This document shows, in pieces, positions 34,740-44,599 of a stretch of DNA of 64,000 nt. The notes beneath the pieces are model-generated. The model worked only from the letters and a program-made list of their open reading frames with translations, did no database searches and had not been told where the DNA came from. This DNA comes from Schistocerca nitens (taxonomy: Eukaryota; Arthropoda; Insecta; Orthoptera; Acrididae), in assembly GCF_023898315.1 (NCBI RefSeq), contig NC_064621.1, positions 540,723,383-540,787,382 on the forward strand, in the 5' to 3' direction. Position numbers and translations under genes: made by a program. Within the stretch, counting starts at the first letter, position 1, and each line of letters starts with the position of its first letter.

Positions 34740-35365
34740 AATATACAACAACTTCAGATCACTGGAAAATTTTTTCACCTCTCTCCACTGGAGTCCGTCC
34801 TGGATCAGGCCCTGAACTCACTCAAGTGGCTTCATCAAAATATCAGCTAACTGACTCTTTTCATTTCATGTTGCAACATAATTCCGCAACTCAGAAATCG
34901 TTCATGAACTCTGCTATTATTAAATTCTGTGCCTCCATCACATCTAAATTTTTTAACAGACTGTCCTTTGGTTTGAGTTTCATTTAAAAATGGTGCAAAC
35001 TCTGTTTTTGTGCTCCAGAAAGAAAATTCGAAGAAATTTACTGAAATCGTCTTTTAAACATACATAATATCGAACACCAATATTCTGTGCCCTTTGATCC
35101 ACTGACATCTGCGTGGATTAATACGCTAGTAACGGTGGAGTGGTTTGCTAGTTGTTTGAATGGTATTCTATGCACCTTTCCTAATGCACGACCATCACGG
35201 AATTCACCCTTACAAGCTTCTACATTGATCCCGAGTTTCTTCAAGATGTTCTTCACGTGTTGGTTCTTTTGAAGTCCATATCTTTCGTGGCAAAATGTAA
35301 TATTCCGTGAAGATGCCACACGATTACTCTTTTCTGGGCTAACAACACACGTACTCAACACATAC
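34740..35365 (-). pseudogene. Ty1/Copia polyprotein remnant (GAG-pre-integrase to integrase)
   Basis: The minus strand reads HERYGLQKNQHVKNILKKLG, then a GKVHRIPFKQLANHST segment, then VLIHADVSGSKGTE. This is the GAG-pre-integrase zinc region, followed by the first catalytic Asp of Copia integrases (HADVCGP in intact copies). Some expected Cys residues of the zinc motif are replaced. Downstream the frame breaks. A short QLADILMKPLE segment near 34850 belongs to the polyprotein C-terminus, so the middle has been deleted. Confidence 0.6.
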
Positions 35366-35444
35366 AGCTAATTTTGAACACAGCCTGTAATGACGATGTC
35401 GTCACTGGTTTTTTCCTAAATCCTAACACTTTTTCAGTCGAACT

Positions 35445-35890
35445 TCATACACTGAGGTGGTGAAAGTCACGTGTATCTCCGAGCAGCTCGATGGGGCGTG
35501 GGCTCAATAAGTGGTTGAAAGTCCCCTGCAGAAATATTGAACCAATGCTGACTCTATTGCTATCCCTAATTGCGAAAGTGTTGCTGGTGCAGGATTTTGT
35601 GCACGATCTGAGAATGTTCTTCAAACGAGTTGCGAACTGTTGTGTCCCTGTGACATTGCACATTGTAGCACCCAGTTCATTTCGCGTGAACACAGCCTGC
35701 ATCATTATAGAGCCACCACCAGCTTACACAGTGCTTTTTTGACAACAAGGGTCCCTGGCTTCATGGCGTCTGTGCCACATTCGAACCCTACCATCAGCTA
35801 TTACCAGCTGAAATCGAGACTCATCTTACCAGACCACGGTTTTCCAGTCATCTAGGGTCCAACCGATATGGTCACGAGATCAGGAGAGGC
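35445..35890 (-). pseudogene. Tc1-like transposase fragment
   Basis: The minus-strand frames include AGGGSIMMQAVFTRNELGA and a C-terminal NHLLSPRPIELLGDTRDFHH. This is the pattern of a Tc1-like family related to 11093-11798, which is also minus and has a 'cactga' end. The left limit carries 'acactgagg', like a terminal repeat. The right end runs into a SINE at 35891. Confidence 0.5.
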
Positions 35891-35990
35891 AAAAAAAATG
35901 TTCAAATGTGAGTGAAATCTTATGGGACTTCACTGCTAAGGTCATCAGTCCCTAAGCTTACACACTAGTTAACCTAAATTATCCTAAGGA

Positions 35991-36037
<47 letters not shown>

Positions 36038-36097
36038 ACACACATGCCCGAGTGAGGACTCGAACCTCCGCCGGGACCAGCCGCAGTCCATGACTGC
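35891..36097 (-). repeat. tRNA-derived SINE with internal (CA)n expansion
   Basis: The sequence from 'atgttcaaatgtgagtgaaa' to 'gggaccagccgcagtccatg' belongs to a locust SINE family. Its B box lies on the minus strand (GGTTCGAGTCC, about 36055-36066). A CA repeat at about 35993-36049 expands a short CA tract of the family. The tRNA-like 5' head is truncated near 36097. Confidence 0.8.
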
Positions 36098-37468
36098 AAT
36101 GTAACATTTATTTCTTGTGTTGTGTGAATGTATCTCCCCCCTTACCGTGAAGTTACTCTGGTTTTCTTTGATGTCTATCACACAGTGGTATATGAATATT
36201 TCAGAGAGAGTCATTATTTTCAGCTCCCTGAATACTGGTCTGCATGATTCATTGTTGGGTAAGTCCTTTATACCCCTAACTGCCCTCTTCTGCCACTTAA
36301 AAACTGAGCCCCTGAAGAGTTCCTCCAAAGTATTATGCCATAGACCAGGTGCGAGTGGGAAAAAGCATAGTATGCCTCTAACATTTGGCTCTTACTGAGA
36401 CAAGTCCTAAGTTTGCGCAGTAAAAAAATTACTCTGCACAGTTTCTTGCACAGTTGTTGTGTATGTTCGCCCAAGTTCAAATTCGGGTCTAAATAAATTC
36501 CTAGCAGTTTGACAGATGTGCAACTTACTCAAATGAAAATATATTGCCTCTGTTTTATTGTCATTTAAGACCAAATTATTGCTTTGCAACCATGTGGTGT
36601 TTTCTACCACGTCTGTATTTTTGTCCTGTAAAGTTTCCAGATTTCCGTCTGATGTTATTAAGGTGATGTCGTCAGCATATAGAATTGATTTGTCTGGCAA
36701 CTTATGTGGGAGGTCATTGATATACACTAGAAAGAGAAATGGACGAATTACTGATCCTTGAATAACTCCGGTTTCAATTTTGAGTATGTCTCATAGTTGG
36801 TTCCCAATTATGACCATTTGTTGTCTGTTGTCAAGGTACGATTCTATTAGCGATAACTGTGAGCCCTTTATTCCGTATAGTTTTAACTTAGAAAATAAGA
36901 TCTCATGGGAAATAGTATCGAAAGCGTTACTGAGGTCTAAGAGTGTAATACCAGTAATTAAATGTAGCTCGAAATTGGTAACAATCTCGTTGATGATATT
37001 GTCTACGGCTTTAATGGTTGATTTACCTGTCCTAAATCCAAACGGAGCATTGTTAAATAAATTGTTCGTTTGAAAGTACTTCAATAGTTGTGTTTTCATG
37101 CAATATTCAATGACTTTGATAAAATAGGGGCAATCGAAACTGGTCTGTAGTTATTTGGACAGTCTCTGTCTCCTTTCTTGTGCATTGGAACCGTGATAGT
37201 CATTTTTAAACAATCTGGAAAGATTCCCTCCTCAAGGATGCAATTTATGAGATAAGTTAACGTTAACAATATTGTGTCTGACAAGGGGAGGCCGCCAATT
37301 GTGAAATTCAGATTCGATTCATACTGCGCATAATAAAAGCTCATGGCCAGAGGTGTAATGTGGCAAAGCACCAAGATGCACTTCTCAGCCGTTGTCGAGA
37401 AAATCGACAGTTAAAAGAAACCGTTGCGGTGAAATACTCTCTACGATTAATAATACGATATTATATAT

Positions 37469-37615
37469 ACAAACGACTTTCAACAACTTATTATGTGCAT
37501 AATTGTTGCAACTTATTGCCGGAAATTTTATTATATATATATATATATATATATAAAATTTCCGGCAATAAGTTGCAACAATTATGCACATAATAAGTTG
37601 TTGAAAGTCGTTTGT
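37469..37615. repeat. perfect palindrome, 62-bp arms with (TA)n loop
   Basis: The arms 37469-37530 and 37554-37615 are exact reverse complements, separated by a 23-nt TA-repeat that is itself nearly self-complementary. The palindrome can extrude as a cruciform or form an RNA hairpin. The right copy continues into single-copy element sequence, so the left copy looks like an inverted duplicate. Confidence 0.97.
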
Positions 37616-38112
37616 CGTGGAAAAACTGCCGACTTCGAACATCATTATGTTTTCCGCAAACAAAGTTGTATTTCACAAATGTTATTAATTGTCTTCATAA
37701 TGTTAACCACGTATAGTTAACGGAAGACGTAGAAACGGTATTCCGAAACGAATACGTATAGCGTACGTCAAACGTTCGAATTAGAATAGAGACCCCACGA
37801 ACACAAATTTGCTGCGGCAGGTATGAAATATGAACTCCGTTACTCGCTCGTTACACTTGAAGAACAGATGTTGAATGGGCCAAAACGAGCCTCCGCATAA
37901 CAGCGTAGTTGCCTGCTAACTTCGAAAGAAGGTAGGTGCGGTCCCTAGCGCAACTTATAACATCGTCGAAAATCAGTGCGGACGGGAGAGCTTTGGTACA
38001 CCCTGTTAAAAAAACGGAAAAATGGAGGCGGTACAATTGGAGAGCGATCCGCCTTCACCAACATGCATAAGCAATTCATTAATAGTTTATATATATTTGA
38101 TAAAAAAAAGGT

Positions 38113-38200
38113 AATAAAAAAAATTGCATGGCGCGAGATTCGATCCGGCGACCTTCGGATTACGAACCCGGGCGCTTACCGCTGCGCCACGACGCTGTCG
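38113..38200 (-). pseudogene. tRNA-like segment inside the fold-back element
   Basis: On the minus strand a good A box (TGGCGCAGCGGT) is followed at normal spacing by a near-match B box (GGATCGAATCT), with an anticodon-arm-like stem 'cgggt...atccg' between. The acceptor and T stems do not pair properly. I therefore read it as a tRNA-derived relic or SINE head rather than a functional tRNA gene. Confidence 0.5.
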
Positions 38201-38547
38201 AAAATTATTAATCGTAGAGAGTATTTCACCGCAACGGTTTCTTTTAACTGTCGATTTTCTCGACAACGGCTGAGAAGTGCATCTTGGTGCTTTGCCACAT
38301 TACACCTCTGGCCATGAGCTTTTATTATGCGCAGTATGAATCGAATCTGAATTTCACAATTGGCGGCCTCCCCTTGTGAGATTTGTTTCAATATAGCATA
38401 AGAGAAACCGTAATAATCTTCGGTTTTGGAGTTACTCAATTTTGCAATTATTTTAGACACTTCCCTATGGGTGACTTGTTTCCAACTAAAATTTAATCCC
38501 CTAGTTCTATATGCTATATAGTTGCTCACTCCATGTTTATGTGTTTA

Positions 38548-38930
38548 CTCGAGATTGTCAGTGGGAGTAACGCCAAATCTCACCGCACTGTCCCTAACGG
38601 ACACGTTCATCGTACGTCCCACACTGATTTCTGCGGTTATTTCACGCACTGTTGCTTGTCTATTCGCACTGACAACTCTACAGAAATACTGCTGCTCTAT
38701 CATTAAGTGAAGGCAGTTGGCCACTGCGTTGTCCGTAATGATAGGTGAAGCCTGAATTTTGGTATTCTCGGCACACTCTTGACACTCTGCATCGCGGAAT
38801 ATTGAATTCCCAAACGATTTCTGAAACTGAATGTCCCATTTGTCTAGTTCCAAGTTGCGTTCTGCATTCAAAGTCCGTTAATTCCTGTCGTGCGGCTGTA
38901 ATCACGCGGAAAACCTTTTCACATTCACCT
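38548..38930 (-). pseudogene. Tc1-like transposase N-terminal fragment
   Basis: The minus strand reads ARQMGHSVSEIV-like TRQMGHSVSEIVWEFNIPRC, then VSRVCREYQNSG and GQRSGQ. In a second frame it continues RVVSANRQATVREITAEISV and GRTMNVSVR. These are the two helix-turn-helix units of Tc1-type transposases. No catalytic domain follows, because the LINE lies beyond. Confidence 0.65.
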
Positions 38931-39465
38931 GAGTTCAAACAACAGCTCTGCCAAAGCACTACCTTGTACCTTCTGTACACGATACTACCGCCAGCTGTAT
39001 AAGTCACCTCAGTGTATTGTAGCTGTTCTGGCTGAGGACAAATTGGCACTTGCATGGGGCCCATATAAAACATTTTCCATTATAGCACTGTACCATTAAC
39101 TGATCAGTTAAGACGAAACATTTCGTTTATTTCGATGTTCAATGTTCTTTGACTAAATGCATTACCGGTATGTCAATATAATTATATTGACTACTCTATG
39201 ACAAAATATCTATGTTATATATGTAAAAAGGGACACTAAAAATTTCCGATCTCTAATTAGTCTTCATTAGAAAATTCAGAGGCTTCAGCTTTCAGGAATT
39301 CTGTTAATTCCACGTTATTGTGTTGTCATATGTATATGACCACTATGGGAACTATAGTCTGTCGGTAGCGAGTCCCCACTCTGCCAACCCAGCTACGTCA
39401 CAAGGCGCTTCTACAGGCCGTTTCAGAACGCAGTACCGGCCCTGCCGCGGCGCACGATTTAAATA

Positions 39466-40887
39466 CACTCCTGGAAATGGAAAAAAGAACACATTGACAC
39501 TGGTGTGTCAGACCCACCATACTTGCTCCGGACACTGCGAGAGGGCTGTACAAGCAATGATCACACGCACGGCACAGCGGACACACCAGGAACCGCGGTG
39601 TTGGCCGTCGAATGGCGCTAGCTGCGCAGCATTTGTGCACCGCCGCCGTCAGTGTCAGCCAGTTTGCCGTGGCATACGGAGCTCCATCGCAGTCTTTAAC
39701 ACTGGTAGCATGCCGCGACAGCGTGGACGTGAACCGTATGTGCAGTTGATGGACTTTGAGCGAGGGCGTATAGTGGGCATGCGGGAGGCCGGGTGGACGT
39801 ACCGCCGAATTGCTCAACACGTGGGGCGTGAGGTCTCCACAGTACATCGATGTTGTCGCCAGTGGTCGGCGGAAGGTGCACGTGCCCGTCGACCTGGGAC
39901 CGGACCGCAGCTACGCACGGATGCACGCCAAGACCGTAGGATCCTACGCAGTGCCGTAGGGGACCGCACCGCCACTTCCCAGCAAATTAGGGACACTGTT
40001 GCTCCTGGGGTATCGGCGAGGACCATTCGCAACCGTCTCCATGAAGCTGGGCTACGGTCCCGCACACCGTTAGGCCGTCTTCCGCTCACGCCCCAACATC
40101 GTGCAGCCCGCCTCCAGTGGTGTCGCGACAGGCGTGAATGGAGGGACGAATGGAGACGTGTCGTCTTCAGCGATGAGAGTCGCTTCTGCCTTGGTGCCAA
40201 TGATGGTCGTATGCGTGTTTGGCGCCGTGCAGGTGAGCGCCACAATCAGGACTGCATACGACCGAGGCACACAGGGCCAACACCCGGCATCATGGTGTGG
40301 GGAGCGATCTCCTACACTGGCCGTACACCACTGGTGACCGTCGAGGGGACACTGAATAGTGCACGGTACATCCAAACCGTCATCGAACCCATCGTTCTAC
40401 CATTCCTAGACCGGCAAGGGAACTTGCTGTTCCAACAGGACAATGCACGTCCACATGTATCCCGTGCCACCCAACGTGCTCTAGAAGGTGTAAGTCAACT
40501 ACCCTGGCCAGCAAGATCTCCGGACCTGTCCCCCATTGAGCATGTTTGGGACTGGATGAAGCGTCGTCTCACGCGGTCTGCACGTCCAGCACGAACGCTG
40601 GTCCAACTGAGGCGCCAGGTGGAAATGGCATGGCAAGCCGTTCCACAGGACTACATCCAGCATCTCTACGATCGTCTCCATGGGAGAGTAGCAGCCTGCA
40701 TTGCTGCGAAAGGTGGATATACACTGTACTAGTGCCGACATTGTGCATGCTCTGTTGCCTGTGTCTATGTGCCTGTGGTTCTGTCAGTGTGATCATGTGA
40801 TGTATCTGACCCCAGGAATGTGTCAATAAAGTTTCCCCTTCCTGGGACAATGAATTCACGGTGTTCTTATTTCAATTTCCAGGAGTG
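39466..40887 (+). mobile_element. apparently intact Tc1-like transposon
   Basis: This 1422-bp element is flanked by TA. Its ends are inverted copies ('cactcctggaaatggaaaaa' at the left; reading inward, 'cactcctggaaattgaaata' at the right). A single full-length transposase frame fills the middle. I recognise the family as abundant in locust-like genomes. It is the GC-richest stretch for several kilobases, as codon-constrained insertions in AT-rich DNA often are. Confidence 0.92.
39710..40732 (+). CDS. Tc1-like transposase, full-length open frame
   Basis: The protein is 340 residues from the ATG at 39710, the usual Tc1 length. The open frame extends further upstream without a stop, but that part runs through the terminal repeat. 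In order: an N-terminal helix-turn-helix pair (MDFERGRIVGMREAGWTYRR, then TSQQIRDTVAPGVSARTIRN), then the catalytic core with VVFSDESRFCLG, a MVWGAISYTGRTPL strand, LLFQQDNARPHVSR and WPARSPDLSPIEHVW. I count 32 residues between the second Asp and the Glu, against 34 in classical Tc1. All three acidic residues are present. It would excise and insert the element at TA sites in the nucleus. Confidence 0.9.
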   Translation: MPRQRGREPYVQLMDFERGRIVGMREAGWTYRRIAQHVGREVSTVHRCCRQWSAEGARARRPGTGPQLRTDARQDRRILRSAVGDRTATSQQIRDTVAPGVSARTIRNRLHEAGLRSRTPLGRLPLTPQHRAARLQWCRDRREWRDEWRRVVFSDESRFCLGANDGRMRVWRRAGERHNQDCIRPRHTGPTPGIMVWGAISYTGRTPLVTVEGTLNSARYIQTVIEPIVLPFLDRQGNLLFQQDNARPHVSRATQRALEGVSQLPWPARSPDLSPIEHVWDWMKRRLTRSARPARTLVQLRRQVEMAWQAVPQDYIQHLYDRLHGRVAACIAAKGGYTLY

Positions 40888-41439
40888 TATGTGGCGACGC
40901 CGTGTACAGATACGTCTCGGCTGCGTTCATTTTTAGACAAATGTATTAAGACTATAAGGAATACAAAAAACGATACCTTCTTCAGAATAACAATATTATA
41001 GAGTAAATGATATTAAGATAAGACTGGAAGTCAGGATTATACTACAAACATAGAACCGAATGCCTGTTCATGTGAATGTATTGTATGTTCCTCTATTGCT
41101 ATTCTTAAAACGAACCCCATAAAATGCAATCAATCTGTAGATTTTGAGGCTTGTTCTTACTTTGTGTTTCTACTAAAAGGCAGATGTCTTCTTTGAAGGA
41201 CTGCATTGAAACATAAAATTTTTGCAACACGAAGAGTGTTTAAAAAGTAAGCAGAAATTTATAACTTTGCGTGTTGTATGAGTCAGATTTGCACTACTTT
41301 TTGTCACTGTCTTCGTAAACATGTCTCAAAAGTGTGTGTACAATGTTATGCATATAGGGCATTTACTCTGTTGTCAACAGTCAAAAAGGTTACATGTGTT
41401 TTGGTAGCATCAACGATAATTTGTTTTGTATAAAAATAG
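40888..41439. other. AT-rich DNA, nothing recognised
   Basis: No coding motif was seen between the right end of the Tc1-like element and the mariner N-terminal relic. Confidence 0.35.
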
Positions 41440-41640
41440 ATTAGAGATTCTGTATTAAATTTTGTTATAGGAATGGAATGAAGTGTATGAAATTTTTAGA
41501 AATGTCAAATATTGCTTTTGGTGAGCCTGTTACGTGAGCCAAGGGCATACAAGTGGTATAAACATTTCAAAGCAGGCCTTAAAGAACAGCGGTTTTACAA
41601 GAATGGATGAGATTAAGACTGCACAGTTAAGAGACCTATA
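41440..41640 (+). pseudogene. mariner/SETMAR-type transposase N-terminal remnant
   Basis: One plus-strand frame reads RFCIKFCYRNGMKCMKFLEM, then NIAFGEPVT, a stop, AKGIQVV, a stop, and TFQ. This follows the IKFCFKLG..ATET.EML..AFG....R..V.EW...F pattern of mariner N-terminal helix-turn-helix regions. Stops and the lack of a catalytic domain mark it as a relic. Confidence 0.4.
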
Positions 41641-41739
41641 AACAACCCCAGTGTATTGGGGAATATTTTGAAGAGGATAACATTGCTGTAAATTAACAAA
41701 TAAAGTTCTTACCAAAAAATAAAAATTAATACGTGAACG

Positions 41740-42224
41740 CATCTCGTATGTCAAGCTTTTTGAATTCCAGAATCCACGTACATGTTTCGAAGAAAATTTC
41801 AGCAGTGTTTAGAATAGCTATTGCGCACAAATTTCAAGCAATATGTCTCAGAATCAGGTGAAGAGTGACCGAGATAGAGATTTAGAGTTCCATAAGCATC
41901 AAAGGTTTTACGTGATTTAGAAACTGTCTATAACGATCGGTTTCCTCCCAAGATTATTAGTATTCCTTCGTGGCAATTCCACTAAACCATGCGGCTTATT
42001 TGCGCGTTCCTTCCTTATGCGTCCTATTGGACACGGCTGACGTTTGCATAAATTGCAGCCCTTTGATTGGGACTGGTAATATTAGCCAACAGTTCTTTTT
42101 GGGTCGCCTCTTTAATACACGATGTAATAACATTAGAGACGATCGAACGCTCGTTACTCCGCAAGTACGTCCTATTCCCGGTATTCTGCACATTTTCTTG
42201 CAATCCTAGACGATTATCCATCAC
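41740..42224 (-). pseudogene. possible IS630-like transposase N-terminus
   Basis: The minus-strand frame at 42224-42024 contains ERSIVSNVITSCIKEATQKE, then NQRAAIYANVSRVQ. This resembles the RSIV.NVI..C..EA...(A)RAA..T.VS..T..RI start of a group of insect DDE transposases. Further down, broken frames include FLRNMYVDSGIQK, which may match a later part. The assignment is from pattern memory only. Confidence 0.35.
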
Positions 42225-43499
42225 TTCCGGAAATCGAAGTATATCAGTAAGTATACAAAGTTAACTGACTGACACTGGCAACTAAGATCATACGAACAGA
42301 AACGACGTATATCACTGCACGCCGATCTACACCTCTAGACAGGTAACGGGCAACCGATTTTGGGTGCCCCTGTAGGCCGGTGGCAGCGTTCTTCCGGGAA
42401 AGGCCACTTCCCCCACCAAAAGCGCTGCTCGCTCTTAAGTTTACAGACAGACTTATACTACTGTTGTGGAGTGCAGTTACGAAGGCGGGGTGCGTCGCGC
42501 GTCTGCGCAGAGAGGGAGGGAAGATACGTTGCGACGCTGCCAATTTCCTTCCGTCAGTTCACGCACTGAGACAGCTGACGACGCGCTAGCATAAACAGTG
42601 TTCCACAGTGAACTTTAAGAACTGCATTCTTAGTAACGAGAATCCTTACGCGTGCGAACACACACACACACACACACACAACCTTCCACATAGGTTTAAT
42701 TAATGTTGAACTCAATGACTACATTCCTAATCGTATAAAATATCGAGATAAATAATTTCTCTACATTAAGTTCTATGTGGTTGAAGACAACAGACTCTGA
42801 AAGTAAAACAGCTGTAATGAAAACATAAAAAACAGGAAAATCACTGCATGTGGTAAGAAGGTATACATGCAAAACTTTATGCTGTTTGTAAAAACTTTCT
42901 TAAAAACTCTTAATTTATGTAAGTAATAACGAATATTTTTCCTGTTGTATAGCAGAAAGCTAATGAAAGCCCAGCAATGATGCTGAAACCTCAACGATAC
43001 GTCTCTGGGTGATAGCACAAAAACAAACAATTGTGTTTTGCGCAATGAGGACCCCTTCCAAAAGACCAATTTATTTATAAATCAAACACAGACGGAAGAG
43101 CTTCAACCTCAATACACACACTATTTTGTCAATCGTGATGTAGCTGCATTCTTTCTTTAAATACTGTCAATGTCTAATGTTCCTGTCTTATGAACGACAA
43201 CGATTTGTTTCGTTAATCAAACAAATTTTTGCATTGCTTACATTAGGCAACCACAGTGATCGAATAATCTAAAGCATTTTCAAGTTTTAGTAATTTGTGA
43301 CCATAAGGATATCAGATGTGTTACTACAAGCTAATTTTCTTTCATTGTTCAACCTGCTACTGCGTTATAGTATATGTTCTTAACTAAACGAAATAAGTCT
43401 TATGAAGAAAACGACATTGTCACGAGCTCAAAGATGAAACTTGAGCCACTAAAATTTTTTTTATGTTGCTGCAGGCACAGTCACACATATAGTCATAAG
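42225..43499. other. no gene recognised; CpG-rich patch near 42300-42600; (CA)n at 42658-42681
   Basis: The 42300-42600 stretch is clearly richer in G, C and CpG than its surroundings, with short open frames on both strands and no known motif. It could be a promoter, or the end region of the transposon whose N-terminal relic adjoins it. The remainder is AT-rich. Confidence 0.35.
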
Positions 43500-43745
43500 T
43501 AGCAGTAACTGGTACTTACATACTTCACAGCAAGAAATCAACGCCATCTTCTTTGCTGTCTGACGTAGATGAATCAGATTCAGCAAGATTTATGATGAAT
43601 CGTTCCGTAACAGTGTCCCTGTTGAGATGCTGTCTATTGCCTCATGTGTAAGTCTCTCAACATCTGCAATTTTGAATGTATTATTCTTTTCCGCAATACA
43701 TGCTTTCAGCTGAGCTCGATTGGGTAGTTCTTTCGCAGCTCAACA
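43500..43745 (-). pseudogene. possible DDE transposase C-terminal tail
   Basis: The minus strand reads AELKACIAEKNNTFKIADVE, then RLTHEAIDSIS, TVTERFIINLAESDSSTSDS, and a stop. An acidic Ser-rich tail after an RLTHEAI motif is typical of one group of insect transposases as I remember them. No catalytic motif is next to it, and orientation and order do not match the N-terminal fragment at 42224 as one element. Confidence 0.3.
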
Positions 43746-44599
43746 CGAGTTTAACTGATTTAGGGCACTTGTTACCAAACCTGTAGCGTCTGCATAATTT
43801 TTTTTTGCAATTCTGCATATGCTGCTTTCTATTCACTTGATTCCTAAGGCAAGAGCACAGATTACCAATAATACCAATAATAATGTTTCAAGTTCATATG
43901 AACAGCATCAGAGATACGCCATTCCCATTTCCCACAATTATCAGGCCCTTCAAATTTATCAATATTCACTTTATTTTTTCCATTTCTAGCCATGTTTTTA
44001 CTGTATAACTCGTTTGAGAAATTCTCTAGCATCTTTAGTGATTACCTTGAAATTGCATTCCCTCTTAAAACACAAGTAATAAAAGGCACAACTCGGAAAG
44101 CAAAGAGATGGATAACAATAGGTATGAAAATATCAACAGCAAGGAAAAGAGAATTACTCTGATAAAGGAGAAAAAATAACATAACCCCCACTTCTGAATA
44201 GCTACCTTCAGAAATACATTCACACCTACAAAGAGTGATATGCCACACACAAAAGAAGCCAATGATAAGTTCGTAATATAATCCAAGCAATATGGAAGTT
44301 AATAAAAAGGAAGCAAATAAAGTGTTCCTTAAAATGGAAAATATCACTCTGAAGCATGAGGACAAGGGTGCTACTATGCAGATATCACAAATAATTTAAT
44401 AGTCAGTGGCAAAACAGATACTGGAAAGAAAAAAACAAAGTGCACTCATGTTCCTCTTTCAACTATGTTTGTGGAACAACTCCAGGTGAAACCATATGTA
44501 CTGCATCAACTCTTAAGAAAATGTCATCAGGAAACACAATGCTCTACAAACAATGGACAAAAAATAAAGTGCCACTTAGGTTAAGCCTTTTACATACTG
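43746..44599. other. AT-rich DNA, nothing recognised
   Basis: Hydrophobic minus-strand open frames at 44042-44365 look like translated T-rich DNA and show no family signature. Confidence 0.35.

Larger units (their letters stand above)
37282..38376. mobile_element. fold-back DNA element, 173-bp perfect TIRs, 3-bp TSD
   Basis: The arms 37282-37454 and 38204-38376 are reverse complements with no mismatch that I could find. A TGA duplication flanks the element (37279-37281 and 38377-38379). Removing it restores a continuous LINE reading frame (KQI-SDTILL), which proves the boundaries. The termini read CAAGGGGAGGCCGCC. The interior holds a perfect palindrome (37469-37615), CpG-containing DNA without a recognisable transposase, and a tRNA-like segment next to the right arm. 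I could not assign it to a superfamily. Confidence 0.9.
36098..38530 (-). pseudogene. Jockey-like LINE reverse transcriptase, split by a 1.1-kb insertion
   Basis: The minus strand reads from high to low coordinates. THREVSKIIAKLSNSKTED...ILKQIS lies at 38530-38380. After the inserted element (37282-38376) the frame resumes as DTILLTLTYLIN, then KKGDRDCPNNYRPVSIAP. Later come FGFRTGKSTIKAVDNII, LLDLSNAFDTISHEIL, LVYINDLPHKL and the catalytic LYADDITLIT box (about 36690-36660). The C-terminal region ends near 36100 at a SINE. Frames break near 37096, 36790, 36410 and 36270. The endonuclease half was not found on the right. Confidence 0.8.

Noticed and set aside
37460-37720. Mirror-image open frames on both strands with YIYIYI stretches
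   Set aside because: They are produced by the perfect palindrome and its TA loop, not by coding sequence.
39320-39709. 130-codon upstream extension of the Tc1-like transposase frame
   Set aside because: It runs through flanking DNA and the terminal repeat, and no Tc1 transposase has such a leader. The ATG at 39710 gives the family length.
42244-42543. 99-codon minus-strand open frame beginning MAASQRIFPP
   Set aside because: GC-rich sequence is open in several frames by composition. There is no motif and no splice partner.
44042-44365. Hydrophobic minus-strand open frame that could suggest a membrane protein
   Set aside because: It is T-rich DNA giving Phe/Leu/Ile codons. Two overlapping frames look equally hydrophobic and neither has a family signature.
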